Assembly: GCA_023512835.1 (NCBI GenBank)
Contig: CM042091.1
Coordinates: forward strand, 47,197,284-47,261,283
Reading direction: 5' to 3'
From: Taxillus chinensis
Taxonomy: Eukaryota > Streptophyta > Magnoliopsida > Santalales > Loranthaceae
Length of the DNA stretch: 64,000 bases
Both the position numbers and the translations under genes were made by a program. This document shows, in pieces, positions 20,116-33,707 of this stretch. The notes below the pieces were generated by a model, which had not been told where the DNA came from, searched no databases, and saw nothing but the letters and a program-made list of their open reading frames with translations. Numbering within the stretch: the stretch's first letter is position 1; each line of letters starts with the position of its first letter.

Positions 20116-22833
20116 TTATCTCTGACCAAGATTTCTGCCTCGGGACTGTGCATCATAGCCAAAAGGCACGTTCGACATTGGTGCCACACGTCCATGTTGT
20201 ACCGCAGCCACATTGGCTTTTGGGTCATAGAAACCCCTATGAGCGTCATAGGGCGCTCCTCTTTGTTGATCATAAAATGAACCCTGTTGTGCTTCAACAC
20301 CAGGACCTCCTCTTGGAGCATCATAACCAGATCTTGGAGGTCCAGACTCACCCCCAGCATATAAAGGAGCACCAGCACCGCCAGCAGGAATTGGACCACG
20401 CCCCTGCCAAGGTGAGGGAGAAGTTATAAGAGAGTGCCCCACTACAAAGTTTGTGAACACTTATAAAACTTGAGGCATTCTTAGACCCGTTATACCAAGT
20501 GCTACAATTTTGCTAGCCATTGCAATAAGACAGCACTACAACGAAGCCAGGTTTTGAGGATGCTACAAATTGCTAGAAGAAAATTTCCACACTAAATATA
20601 TAAACCTACATCACCTAATCTAACCATTGTTAATTGAAGGAGTCAATGAACCCAAACTAAGCAAGACCGTCAACATCAGAATTTTATTCTACCCCCTTGA
20701 CCTATTTAAATCTATTACAAAACAATATATCCTTAAAATTGCAACAAAATCTCTTGGTGGTGGAACAAAAACCATGAGATTGCAAAATTGGAAGAATTTC
20801 ATATATCCAATGGGTTTTTTTTTTTGATAAATAAGTAAATAACCATATTTGACTTATGACCAACTCATAGGTTTCCCAAAATTGTTGAAACAAACAAATG
20901 ATGATATCTTAAATGCATTTGAGCATGGACTCCCTTGACAACAACCCAACTTATAATTATTATTAGTTTATGTATGACATTAGCTACTTTTGTTATATCA
21001 TTTAAATGATATGGACTTTGACTTTTTACCTAATATTTGGAAGTTGCAATAATTTAAATTTGATCTTCAAATTGGGGTTAAAATTTCAGACATGGGTTTG
21101 GACCCATTGAAATTATAGATGATAATACTATATATTTTCAACTCGTTATTACTTTATTATATTAATTAAGTGATATTAGTTTTTAAGAAAATATAGAAAC
21201 TTGCGATCTTACGACTTAATTTTGTGGACTCCCTATTTATTTCATTCTACATAAAATCCTTAAACATAAGTAAAATATGTCTGCTAGGATGAATCAAAAG
21301 AATGAAGCTGCCTACAAAAGGCTGGGAAATTTTGAATTATTAGAGATTAAAACTTGAAACAGATTTTTCACCTACTAATCTTTAATATGATATTGAAATA
21401 AGATACCTGAAGTTCTTGCACATACCATATATGACATATAAACCTACAAAAGAAACATGCACAATACCAACAGGCAGATGACGACAGACCTGAGGAACAC
21501 CATAGCCATCTTCATAAGAATTTTGCCCGGCCGGAGGTATATGACGTGTAGAAGCTTCATTCTCATTGTAGACAGCAGGCTTACCATAAACCCCACCTGA
21601 AATTTATTGCCATCAGCAAACCAATTGAACAAATCAATAATCATCAGACCAAGGGGGGAATATAAGACATCTATAACAGTAAAAAAAATACCAGATCTTT
21701 CAATATTAGCAGAATTTGTTAACTCTGCTCGAAGTTTTTCCACCTCCCTTGCCATTGTAATATAATTCTTCTCCATCAATTGAAGTGACTCGAGATGATC
21801 ATTGTATAATTTTTTCTCATAATCATAGGTAGCTCTGTTCAAATCAAAATAAACAAGATCATAGTATATTCTGCAGCCAACTCCATGTAACTACTGCAAC
21901 ATTTCTAAGTAATTGTTTGATACACTAGTGTATTAAAAAAATTATAATAGGCCGCTAACTTTTCACAGGCTTTCAGTTTTATCCTAGATGTAATTTCAAA
22001 TAAATTTCTAGTTTCACTGAAGTAGTGAACAAAAATCCAGTGAAGTTGACCCCAAATATTATATTTCCACATTGATTTGAATCCCATTTAATGCTGACGG
22101 GCTTGGCCCATTGTCTATTTAGATTAAACTTAACTTGGAGTGTCCAGTAAGTAAAGCAATCCCTATATACATATGTAATCCCACTTCAATAATAATATCT
22201 TTTTTTTCCTCTCTTTTCTTACACCTATAAACAGCTTTAACAAGAAAAATCCAAAATATTCATAAAATACCTGCAATGTTGATATTCTTGTCTGAGGCTT
22301 TCAAGTTCTGAGATGAGAGCAGGAACCTGCTGAACATCAACATGGGCCCTCTGTAAATCCTGAGTCAACTGTTGTACTTTAGCAATAAGTTCCTGCCTTG
22401 GTGCAATCAAACTTTGTGCCTCTACTCGTGCTTGCTGCAACTGCAACTTAATAGGATCCGCTGCTTGCAGTTCACTTTCCATCTTAGCAATCTTATCTGT
22501 AAGATTTCCCATCTGTTGTTCTCTTTCAGATCTTACAGCCCCAATCTCAGCCTGCAACATTTGCAGCTCATGTTGTGCAGCAGCAAGTTCATGTCTCAAG
22601 GTTCCATGGGTAGCTGCAAGCCTCTGATTTTCTGTTACAAGTCTCTCCATCTCCACGTGTTGACCAACAAGCTTCTGCTCCATAACTTCTGGAGGCAGTG
22701 CCATGTCAAATGAATGAAATGCACCAGGTGGCGCAGGCCGCATCCCAGGACCAAATATTTCAGGATGAACTACGCCGTGGTTCGGAAGGGGTCGCCTGGG
22801 ATGAAGAGCTGGGATTCGACCTTTGCTACCCAT
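20116..22833 (-). CDS. FLXL: FLX-like protein (FLC EXPRESSOR X family), 366 aa, 4 coding exons
   Basis: Exons 22833-22271, 21834-21692, 21596-21490 and 20403-20116 join to 1,101 nt without a stop. The N-terminus MGSKGRIP, then RPLPNHGVVHPE and ALPPEVMEQKL, is the family signature. A long coiled coil spans about residues 55-235 (heptads rich in L, Q, E, including THGTLRHELAAAQHELQML and SELESLRQEYQHCRATYDYE). The C-terminus (from about 270) is Gly/Pro/Arg-rich and low-complexity. FLX and its relatives are coiled-coil partners of the FRIGIDA complex that raise FLC transcription in Arabidopsis; the FLX-like 1/2 branches are close to this sequence. The start is the ATG just after a 5'-UTR intron acceptor (CTCCAG|AT). 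An upstream non-ATG extension of the open frame is not used. Which FLX-like paralogue this is cannot be settled by eye. Confidence 0.92.
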
Positions 22834-22836
22834 ATC

Positions 22837-23860
22837 TGGAGGCAAATTTTGACCAATTAATAAAAGATATAATTACAATATTAATGAGTTTGATCATAGC
22901 AAAAGAAACTATATGTTTGGGCCTTTGGGGGCAAATACTAAATACTAACAGGCCTAGCAAATTATGAACTTCCAGTCTTCAAATAGATCTAAACAACACA
23001 TTCAAGTGCACATACATAAGAAAGTAATAAGAAACACAATGCAACAACAGTCATGCTATGTTGCTAACATGTGGTCTAATTTTGACCGTGAGAACTTTTA
23101 ATCTGATTCTGAGCCTATAGGTCGGAAACAAACAGTTCAAATTAGAATTTCATTTAACTATAGTTCCATTACCGCAATCCATTTTGAACAACGCACTTCT
23201 TTTCTATATAACACATGCCCATGCAAATGCAAACAATGATAGCAGACTAACAAGCTGGGTGGAGAACATCATCATATCATAGCTCCATTCACATGGTGAG
23301 TAACTTACCCCAGCCTCTTAGCATAATAGAAATATTTCCTCTAACAAAAAAACAAAAATTAATCGAAAATCGAAAATAATACAAATCTCAAACGCCGTAG
23401 ACAACGACTCAGTTGAAGCAGCAACAAACCTCAAAGTCGATTTCTCGAAATTGAGAGCATGAAGTTTAAGTTTTTTTCACTGAAAGATAGAATATGATTC
23501 TAAAAACGAAGATATGTATATAGTATAAGGTGTGAAATCAAGGAGTGGAGTCAGATAGGCGCATTGATCTTTGGATCTAAAAATAAATAAATAAACTGGA
23601 AATACACAACTACACATTCAGAAGGAAATTTTAAAAAAAAAAAAAAGTAGAAGACAGACAATTTTACCGGATAATGCGGGTGGGGGAACGGAATCGAGCG
23701 GGAAACAAGTTATAATCGGGCGGAGAATCCGTCTCCGGGAGAGACACCCCCTCAGGAGAACAATTTTTTCATCGATGATAAAAACCCTAATGATGAACCA
23801 ACCAAGACAAGCTTTTGGTTTTGGGATATGAATTGAATTGATGGAGAAAGAAACGGTGTC
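22837..23860 (-). other. 5'-UTR intron and untranslated first exon of the FLX-like gene
   Basis: The intron acceptor at about 22,836 implies an untranslated first exon upstream. A candidate exon lies at about 23,668-23,820 on the minus strand, ending TTATCCG|GTAAAA. It begins near AAACCCTAATGATGAACC complement, a region with the AGGGTTT motif common near plant transcription starts. Exact transcript start unknown. Confidence 0.5.
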
Positions 23861-24672
23861 GTGTCATGTTTAGTGCTTGTTGTAACCATTTTTATCATGT
23901 AATTTACAAACGGCACCGCGGCAGTCCAAAAGTTATCGAATGGTACGTTTAAAAAAAAAAAAAAAAAAAAAGGGGGAGACCCTTCGGATCGGTCTCATGC
24001 CGTTTTGACTCAAATATCGGCAGCCAATAGTTTTTGACCACGTAAGAGACATCCGTACGAGAATTCTGTAATCGACTCTTGTTTCTTTCTTTCTTAGGTA
24101 CGTTCCGCTACCATGCTCTCCATTTTCATTTCTTCTTAATTTCTTGCTTTGCTTTGCTATGCTGGTTTTCTTTGTTTCAACGCAAGTGTAGTTTTTGTTA
24201 GTGTGTGCGTGCGGTGCTGTGGTTTTGACAAGAACAGCTTTTGGCTTATTTGCTTTCTTTACTTTCGGTTAGTCTTCTCTCCTATAAAAGAAAGGCCTAT
24301 TGGGGTGGGTTGTTTGGCATGCCACATCAATCAATTTAACCGGAGACAAATTGTAAGTTTTTATCGACTACAAGTCTACAGCGGCGGTTGTTTGGCATGC
24401 CACATCCTAGTGTTCATCAGCACGTCAGAGCAGAACCCAAACAAGGATCGAGGGAGAAATAACAGCAAAGTTTACATTAGTTTTATTTAGTACCATTTGG
24501 TCCTGCTTGGATCTAAGCTTTTTGTGAGAGCAGCTTGTGGGCTTCGACCAACCTCACAAATGAAATGGCTGAAGGTCGAAGTTTGAAGACTTAGTTCCTG
24601 AATATATCCCAAAACACATAGCACATTACTCATCCAGCCGTTGACTTTGGCTACCTGGCACAGCAGGCAGCC
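23861..24672. other. Intergenic region with a duplicated 21-bp word
   Basis: No gene supported. GGTTGTTTGGCATGCCACATC occurs near 24,307 and again near 24,388, and a 19-base A run lies at about 23,952. The open frame 24149-24490 has no recognisable domain. The part next to 24,672 is probably the 3' UTR of the tryptophan synthase gene. Confidence 0.5.
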
Positions 24673-27624
24673 CTATGGCAGAACCTGGGGCAATTTGGCT
24701 AATGATGGACGCATCTTCTCTTCTGCAAAAGAAATGTCCGCCATATTTCCTTGGAGATACTTCTCATAGGCAGGCAGGTCAAAATGGCCATGCCCACACA
24801 TTGCTGTGAGGATAACTTTAGATTCCCCTGTCTCTCTACAGTGCAAAGCTTCCCTGATTGTTGCTGCTATTGCATGTGTTGGTTCGGGCGCCGGGATTAT
24901 TCCTTCACATTGTGCGAATTTTATGGCACCTATACATTAGAACAAGGTTACAAACTCACAATCTTGGCATTGCTTGGTACCTATCAGTTATGGGCCAGAA
25001 CAGACAAAGTTACCTTGGAAGCACTCAATCTGAGGAATCGCAATTGCTTCCATAAAACCCAGTTCATAGACGTGTGAAATCAATGGAGACATGCCATGGT
25101 AACGCAGCCCTCCTATGTGATAGAACAATATCCTTAAGCCAACCAGGAAACTAAAAAGTGTAATGGAGGGAAAGGGAAAAAAAGAATGAATTCCTGAGCA
25201 GCAACATAATATTACCAGCATGTATAGGATCGGGGATGAAGTCATGCCCAAGAGTGTGCATTTTCATCAATGGAGTCAGTCCAGCAGTGTCACCATAGTC
25301 ATATGCATACACACCTTTTGTTAAAGAAGGGCAGGCAGCAGGTTCGACTGCTCTTATAAGAGGGTTGATTTTCCCCTTCAACTTCTCCCGAATAAAGGGA
25401 AAACTAATCCCTGCAAAGTTGGACCCTCCACCGGTACACGCAATGATCAAATCCGGAGTCTCTCCAATGGCCTCCATCTGTCTTAAGCACTCCTCACCTA
25501 TAACAGTCTGGTGCAGTAGTACATGGTTGAGAACGCTCCCCAAACAGTACTTCATATTTGCATTGGATGCTGCAATCTCCACTGCCTCTGATATGGCAAT
25601 TCCTAAACTACCAGGGCTTGATGGATCAGTTTGGAGGATAGTTTTACCTGCTTCAGTAACGTTAGATGGAGATGGATGCACCTTGGCACCCCAAGTTTGC
25701 ATCATCATTCTCCGGTATGGCTTCTGATCATATGAAGCACGGACTTGCCACACCTGTTCACAAAACCAAGATAAAAGGCTGCTAGTTAATCCATTAGTTG
25801 CATTTCACTTGCAAGACTATATATATATATATATTCAAATGGACAAATATAACTAGTAATTCATAAATTCTGACGGACATGATGTGAACAGACCAGACTC
25901 CGTAATCAATCTTGCCATGAAGGGTAGTTATTTGTTTTTTCCTGTCAGGTCGTTTTACCATTTCTGACAGATTTAATACCCAAAAAATTGTATATCTCAA
26001 GATTCTGCACATCAGGGACATTGTAAGCAACAAATTCTTCCGTCAAAATTTCCCATCCAATCATAACATAAATCCTAATTCCTTTGTGAACAGTGTCCAA
26101 GCCAGCCAAGGAATGAAACAAAAGGGAGTTTTAGACACTGCACATCGCATATGTGGACTCTGTGAGCAAGAATACCACCAGTTCAACGTGGCAGGGATCA
26201 TGGGCCCTTACCAAATTGTACCATAAGCTCAAATGTGTAGTAGAATTTTAATTTTGACATGGTCAGGATTCATAGACGTGTGAAACTGATTTGGCATCAT
26301 GAACTTCACACTCACAAAGCTATCATAGTAAATAGAATTAGTATCACCGAATCAAAAACCAAGTAAAATCAGTCTCTTACTTCACAATCAAGACCAAACA
26401 AACTACATGCAAAGGCCAGCGCACAACCCCATTGACCAGCACCAGTTTCCGTCACAACTGTGTGGATGCCTTCTTGTGCATTATACCAGGCTTGTGGGAC
26501 TGCAGTGTTAGGCTTGTGAGATCCAGCTGGACTGACGCCTTCATATTTGTAATAAATTCTGGCAGGCGTGTCAAGCAGCTTTTCCAGCCTCTTCGCTCTG
26601 ATTCAAAAAAAAAAATGAAAGTTTTCGATGCTTCTTACCATGACAGGAGGGAAACTCGTGCTCTCTGTGGACATGGCATGAAAACGTATACATTTTTGTG
26701 TGAGAGGAACGGACCTGATCAGAGGCGTTGGGCGCCACAGTTTATAAATGTCAAGAACTTCATCTGGGATGTCAATGAACCTGTCCTCACTCACTTCTTG
26801 TCTGACCAGCTCCCCGGGAAAGAGAGGAGACAAGTCATCTGGTTTGATAAGTTCCAAAGTTTTAGGATGCAAGACGGGAGGAGGCTTAACTGGAAGGTCG
26901 GCTATCAGGTTGTACCACTGATGAGGTATTTCAATCATGGCTTTGCTGGAAACTGCGGCTGTCCTCCTTGCTGCCCGGCACCGTGGAATCTTCCAATGCA
27001 TGAGATTTGGCTTTATTGCGGAAAACCCAAGAAAATGTTCTTGACCTGATCGTAAACAACTTAATGACAGCTTTTGGTATAATCAGAGCTACTCTACGCT
27101 AAGAGAGGCCAGCAATGAGGTGCAAGATAAGTGCATTGAAAACCAACCAGACCGTGCTTGTTTAGTAATGCACTTTAGCAACTAGAAGCATGAAGGTGAT
27201 GATTTTTTTTTATTTTTTATTAGCAACTTAGCCAACAAGACAACCTAAGTCGTCCTGTCACTAGAAGCTAATTGAAACCGCAGTGGTTTCGTTTTGGTAA
27301 CTCACAAGTGCAAGTACATGGTAGTTGTCATATATTGGGAACACAGAAAAAATATTGGAAAGATACCGTTAGAACACACTACACCGCACAATGAATATTT
27401 CAAAAAATAATTAAAAATAATAAATAAAATGAAGCGTGACATTATCCAACCTAATAGCACCTCTGAGTTCTAACTAACATGGGCTTGATTTTTTCCTTTT
27501 CCTACCATATTCAACAACTGACAGGGGGCTTATAATATATTAGAAAGAAGTTGGTACCTTTGGGGATGGAGGAAAATGTGGCGACTGAAGACGGGGGAGG
27601 AGACATGGCGAGAGGGGAAGCCAT
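24673..27624 (-). CDS. TSB2-like (TrpB2): Tryptophan synthase beta chain type 2, plastid (502 aa, 6 exons)
   Basis: Exons 27624-27558, 27045-26715, 26597-26381, 25753-25216, 25112-25014 and 24929-24673 sum to 1,509 nt with all junctions GT-AG and no stop. The type-2 (TrpB2) beta chain is a PLP enzyme of the tryptophan synthase fold, condensing indole with L-serine (O-phosphoserine has been proposed for some members). Residues 1-60 form a Ser/Ala/Arg-rich transit peptide ([17 protein letters not shown]), so it should act in the plastid. Seen motifs: [13 protein letters not shown] and the [14 protein letters not shown] block, the PLP lysine in SPAGSHKPN (about K161), ETGAGQWG, the phosphate loop TGGGSNFAG (about 313-318), [21 protein letters not shown] and CGHGHFD near the end. 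Length matches plant members. The short first exon encoding the transit peptide was placed because its donor (AAAG|GTACC) keeps frame with exon 2. Confidence 0.95.
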
Positions 27625-28274
27625 TCTCGATGAAGGATGGTGGTATCTGGGATCCGGACCAAAGCGACGACCTGAAGCGGAGCCGACACAGCCACTATTT
27701 TAGTATGTCTATTGTCCTTCTTCTACTATTCATCGCTTATATCGTTGGTGTTCGTCAACGGTCAAAAGTGTACGCTAATAGTTTGTAAACAAAATTCGAA
27801 AAAATTATAAAAATTATTATTAAATATAATTTTATAAATATATACTTTTTATTATTATTAAAGGAAAAAAACGTTATTTATTTATTTTTTATTATTACCG
27901 TTATTAGTGTATTATTAATTGCTGTATATTGTAATTATTTAAATATATTAAATAATAATAATAATATAGTTTACGTAAAGTCTTTTTCATAGCCGACTTG
28001 ACTTAACCAGGAGGGAATGCAGTCACGTGCGGACGAGGGCCCCTCTTAGGCCCTGTTAAATCATTGTTTTTTTTTTACAAATCTACTTTGATTCATAATT
28101 AAACTTATTTCTTTATAGATTTTTAGAATTTTATAATTATATTCCGTTAATATTTATTGTGAACGATTTATAACCTCATGTTCACAAATAATTTTGAAAT
28201 AATATAATTTAAGATTTGTTCAATCATTAATAAATATTTATAAACATATTCAATAATATGACTTAGTTTGATTC
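27625..28274. other. Intergenic, AT-rich
   Basis: Presumed 5' UTR and promoter of the tryptophan synthase gene (GC-richer until about 27,740), then very AT-rich sequence with no gene seen. Confidence 0.5.
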
Positions 28275-28728
28275 TATTGAGTACCTTGATTAGGATCCAA
28301 CAACAATCTAGAGAAGGATAACCGAATACCCAAACTCTAACCCAAGCAATTCAAGTAATTAACTGAAAAAGCCAAAAATAAGTATAAACTTCTAATACGA
28401 GAGTTTATAATTGCCAATAGTCAATAATCTGAATAATCTCAATACATAAATTGTCATAGACAAGGCCTATTTATAGGCAAACGACTATCTATGAATTGGA
28501 AACTTAATACAATTAGGAAACTAAAGTAAAATACCAAAATACCCTAATACGAATTAAATAAGGGAAAGTAATAAAAAGAAAAGACTTCTAATACGATAAG
28601 GAAAGTAAATATATGGAAAGACTTCTAGACGAAGCAAGAGACTTGTTCGTCAAGGCAAGACACGTCGTGAGCTTCATCTTCAATACTGCTTCCCGTAAAT
28701 AGTGCATGCATGAAATCAAATCTCAACA
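28275..28728 (-). mobile_element. Solo LTR related to the young gypsy element
   Basis: The reverse complement resembles the LTR of 10883-13589 (GCCTATAAATAGGCC-like TATA region, TACTTTAGTTTCCTAATTGTATTA-like block, GGATCCTAATCAAGGT end) but with clear divergence. On the minus strand it starts TGTTGAGATT. GATTC flanks both sides (28270-28274 and 28729-28733), a perfect 5-bp target duplication. No internal region, so it is a product of LTR-LTR recombination. Confidence 0.85.
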
Positions 28729-28733
28729 GATTC

Positions 28734-30562
28734 ACTAAAAAAATTTATTTAATTATAATTATGCTTTAAAAAACGGTAGCAATTGTTATAGTGAAACTAG
28801 TATAATCTATACCATTCTAGTTGATTCACATATTCACTCTGCAAGGGACAAAATCCTAAAAGACACAAACCTATTTAAAAAAAAACATATTCGGAGGCGT
28901 TAGTATTTCATTATTTTATTCTTTATATTTAAAAAAATTCTAAAATAAACAAAACAAAATATATTTGTGTTTGTATATTATTTAAAATTTTAAAAATTAA
29001 GTTAGAATGATTTGTTTTGGTATATTTTGGCTATTATGTCTGCACAAAATAGATAAAAACACTCATATTAATTAATGAAATATTTGTTAATAAATAAGTA
29101 GAATATTATTAGAGATAGTTAAAGTCTTGAAGTCACATTTATTTTTAAAAAATAAATTACATGAAAATAATGAAGAGAAAAATACGTAATTAGCAAACCG
29201 TATATTTGTTTTATAAGCCAATTTAATAAAAAAAATCAATTGATGTATTTTAAAATTTGCTAAACAATAACTTCTTAAGCAAAAGAGGAGGTTGCTCTCG
29301 AGTTATAAGTTAAGAACTTTCACACCTGGATGAGACGCAGAAGTGGATGCATCACTTCAGTAGAAAACTCTCACTGATTTGGGAAATGAGGGACTATATG
29401 AGTCCAAAAAAATCATATGAGGTATTTGTAAAGCGAGGGGACCAGAAAGCTTCGAACTTTTCTGAAGTGTTATAGAAAGAGGGAACTTTTCGTACCCCCA
29501 AAAATAATCAAATCAAAAATCTCCAAATACATTATAATTCCATTTGCTTGATTTTGTTTGTCTGTTTTAATATTAGTTGTCGAAATTCAAATATGAACAA
29601 GTTCTCTTTGATTTTAAGGATAAACAACAATAACAAGGGATATTGATTTTGTTGGCTTGAGATGCTCTCATGACAACTGAATAAGTGATTCCTCGAAAGT
29701 TAATGGTTGGTAACAAATACCTATACAGATTACACTATGAATTATTTTGCCCCGTAAGTACCTATTTTAAAAAATAATTTATCTATCATTTATTCTATCC
29801 TTTTAATTTTATCATTTTACATATTTATTTATAAATATTTTAGTTTTTCCATTTTTACTTGTCATGAGAAAATTTATTGTTGACAGCACTTGGTTGATTT
29901 CAATTTTTTTTTAATTCAAATACATGATATATTTTAAATTTTTAACTAAATACATCATTACATGCATGAACTATTCGTTTATTATAATTAATAACATAAC
30001 ATTATACATGGAAAACAAATGGATGAAAGTAAATCATTAATAGAAATAATTTGAGAATAAGATTACTAAGGGAATAAAAATAATATTCAAAGATTACATT
30101 TTTATTTGATAATAAAAATTAATCTTCTACGTACCCATGTTTATACCTGAGATATAAAAAAATATACAAAATTATAACTTAAAATTACTTTAAAGTACAT
30201 TATCTTTTGAGAATAATGTAATCAAATAATTCGCAGGCAAATTAGATTGGAAACACTTTCCTGTCCGTGTGGTAAATCTACAGGTTCTAATATATGACGC
30301 AGCGATGATATTCATTACAAAAAAAAAAAAATTGATGATATACATTACTAAAAATAAAACCTCTAATATCAATCTACACATTATCAAACATATGTGCCGT
30401 GGAAATTGACCATAACGAAAATAAAAGAAAGGCGTGGCGTGGCATGGAAAGCAAGCAAGGGAAGGAATCGCGGCGATGGAGAAGATGAAGGCAGTGAAAG
30501 AGCCTCGAACGGACTGTGCAATGAAGTACGATGAGGGCTTTTTAGATTGTTGAGCTAAATTT
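28734..30562. other. AT-rich intergenic region
   Basis: No gene supported. Around 30,420-30,555 the sequence is GC-richer and holds a 25-codon frame (30476-30553, starting MEKMKAVKEP) just before the CACTA insertion, but it matches nothing I recognise. Confidence 0.5.
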
Positions 30563-33500
30563 CACTAAAAAAAAAAGTAGCTACTCAGACTAAAATGGGA
30601 CGAAATATTAATTGTCTCAAATTAGCAACAAATTTTATCGTCCCAAAATATTATATAATTTACAAATATAAAATTCGTCCCAAATCAATAAACATTAAAT
30701 TTTAATTTCTTAAATATATTAAAAATTTTATGAAATAATTTCCGTCACAAAACGCACAGGCGACAATAATTCTCCACAAGGTTTTTTTGCCCCTCTCCTT
30801 TCCCTCTCAATTTCACACTGACGATGTTCCTTCTTCCTCTTCACACACGCGCAGAAGGTCCGTATATGGCTTTTGACCTTTGCGCCTTCCTATATTCCTT
30901 AATCTGAAAATTTCTGGCTTGATTTATCTTGGGAGTGCACACGAATCCTTACTTTTGTCTTTCTTTTTCTCGCGCAGGAACGATCTGGGCATTAGGTTTA
31001 CCTATCTTCTGCGGCGCGACGAGAGGACTCCTCCTGCTTTAGGGCTTCGTCGACTGTCTCTGGAGACGGATGGTCTCGGCTCAGCAGTGGCCCCCTTCCA
31101 CGGAAGCGCTTTAGCGACGCCCGCCCTCTCATCCCAGTGGCGGGATCTTCTACCAGCTTAGGGCGATTCCGGATCTGGCCTCCTTCCGATGGTTCTCACC
31201 TCCCATGGATCGAAGACTCTGGGCTTCGGTGTTCCAGACGCCCGCCAAGGTGGCTCGGTGGGGGATGCGTCCCCTCCCGCGTAGAGGCCCGTCCGACCTA
31301 CCTGTGACGGCACCTGGCTCCATGCCTTCATTGCCTAAGTCCACAGCTACGGCTCGGTCAGGTAAGTTGGGCTCTTCGTCTCTGCAAGTTACTTTATGTG
31401 CTCCGGCAGGTTTGCTTGTTCAACGTGATGGTTTGTTGGCTAGTAAGGCTCCTATGGTTGCTTCTAGTGTTGACGACATCTCTGTTGCGTGTGCTGTCCC
31501 TTTGCGTGTCTGCTTTATCTGTGCCTGTTGCTATGCACGATTACACCACTTTTTCTTCTGATTCTCATCATTCAATTGCTTCATCCGCGGGAATGGTGAA
31601 TGGTTTATTATAGCCTAATGTCCATGGATTATCGGTTAGACGTGCTGGTCATATCTCTACTAATGAACAATTATTGTTAAATGCTTTAGCTCCTGTGTTG
31701 GATGTTATGCGTACAATGTTTCAAAATACTGATGCTCCTAATCTGGTTATGGGACATGCTGCTCCTGGTTGTTCCCCTCACATTGATAATATAGGTCCTA
31801 TGCCTAACTATGCTTCTAACATTTTTCAGTAGGATATGGGGCATACTGTGCATCCTACGATGGGTAAGACCGTGCAGTCACCTCCTTGCTGTCTTGTGCC
31901 TAACTATGCTTCTAACATTTTGTATAATTTTTTTTAAAGAGATGTATGTGCTTGTTGTGGAATTTCTAATTATGGTCTCTCTCTCTTTTCTGTTTTTAAT
32001 CCGACTATTATAAAGATTTTGGGTTTTGGGTACAATTAGGAAAAAACAAAAAAGTTAATTTTTGTTTTTTTATTTACTGTGTTTATATTATTCTAAATAA
32101 TAATTTCAATACAAACAGAAATGGGGCGTGTTCCATTTGTTGTTAGAAACTTAATTGAGATGCTAAAATATATATGTTTTGGGTTCCTTCTTAGGAAATT
32201 TCTATTTCATCTGATGTTAAAACAAGTCCCTTCTTAGGAAATTTCAATGCATAAATTGAATTTCAAGGAACATGGCTTATTACATTACTGAAACCACATT
32301 TGGGATCTGAACATGATTGCTAATGCATATGGTAATGAATTGCCAGGACAGCATGACCCTTATGTGTACAGTGATTGCGACTGTGGCAGCGCTAGTGGCA
32401 ACTCACATACCGAAGATATTGGCTCATGTAAGAAGAAAAGGTTGTGCAATGATGGGAAGATATTAGCTAACTGAAGAGACTGAAAATACACGATAAAATA
32501 GGTATGTAAAGAATGCATCATGCATATTATTTGTTGTCTACTTTATTTTTTATTTTTAATCATAAAATGTATTTTATTGAAGCCACTGACGATAAAAAGT
32601 TATAACACAATGCCAAAAAGGTCATAAATAGCCATCAGAATGAGGGTATTTTACTTCAATCTGCTCTTTTGTTATGGTTTGTGGTGAAACATTTGAACCA
32701 TCTAATGTGTTGGTTTCATTCATTAAGTGGTGGTCTTTGTTGCAGGGATTCGATTCTATTAAAGAGTTGTATGAGCTCTTGGAGTCATCTATGGCTTTTT
32801 GGGAGATTATTTTCCATGATTTCTGTGATTCCATTAGAGTTGCATGAATCTATGGATTGCGAGGAAAGCCCTACTATATCTTACATGCATCTTGAGAGGA
32901 AGTATTCTGGTCCAATCTTACATAAAGAGAGAGACAGTGACCTAGTTGAACATGGCAACTCATGGTTGAAAAGAAGGAATGTTAATTTGGCCTTGGGACA
33001 AATTGGGAAGACCTGTCGATGTTAGATTTTTTTGGAACAATTATTGTTACTTATATACCCTTTTTGTATGTATGATCAATTTCATAATATAAATAATAAA
33101 TTTTGTTTTGTCTTTGTGTCCATGATGATTTTAAGTTCTTTAAGAAACTTCTTTGTAGATTTATGATTGAAAAAATATTTTCAGATCATGTATTTTCTCA
33201 AATGATATTTAGGGGTGGAATAAAAAATGTCCCAAATGATATTTAGGGACGGATAAAAAATATTCCAAATAGTATTTAGGGACAGATAAAAAATATCTCA
33301 TGATATTAGGGACGGATAAAAAAGCGTCCCAAATGGTATTTAGGGACGGATATATATCGTCACAAAATGGGTTATAAATCGAATTTACTTTGGGACCGAT
33401 AAAATCGTTGCAAATATTTAGGGACGGAAAAACCGTTGTAAATAATTTGAGACGGATTAAACTGTCCCAAATTTTATTAAATTTAATTAATTAATTAAAT

Positions 33501-33704
33501 TAATGTTGGGACGGTTTTAAGTCATCCCAAAAAAAAATAGGGACGGAAAGATGTGTTCCGTCCCAAAAATTTCATTTGGGACGCCAGCAATTGAGACGGC
33601 TATGCAACGACTTAAAACCGTCCCAAATATTAATTTGAGACGAAATTGTATTTCTATTAGGGACGATTCTTAGTCCGTCTCAAAAGCTAATTTTTTTTGT
33701 AGTG
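30563..33704. mobile_element. CACTA (En/Spm) transposon, probably non-autonomous, with cargo
   Basis: Left end CACTAAAAAAAAAAGTAGCT, right end the complement of CACTACAAAAAAAATTAGCT, and TTT on both sides (30560-30562 and 33705-33707), the 3-bp duplication of CACTA elements. Both ends carry the usual subterminal words (GGGACGG, CCGTCCCAAA, GAGACGG). The interior has a GC-rich part (about 30,960-31,620) and AT-rich parts with possible exons, but no recognisable transposase catalytic region. It may carry a captured host sequence or eroded tnp genes. Open frames inside (for example 31205-31561) have no identifiable domain. Confidence 0.85.
33190..33704. repeat. CACTA subterminal repeat array
   Basis: At least ten words of the type TTTAGGGACGGATAAAAAA and CCGTCCCAAAT in both orientations pack the right end of the element. 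In En/Spm such words are bound by the TnpA-type protein. Confidence 0.85.
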
Positions 33705-33707
33705 TTT

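Noticed and set aside
22372..22713. Plus-strand open frame opposite the FLX-like coiled coil
   Set aside because: Antisense shadow of a conserved exon.
26432..27049. 205-codon plus-strand open frame
   Set aside because: Antisense shadow of exons 2 and 3 of the tryptophan synthase gene; it crosses real splice sites.
30476..30553. 25-codon frame MEKMKAVKEP... before the CACTA element
   Set aside because: Too short to support; no recognised similarity. Kept only as a possible gene cut by the insertion.
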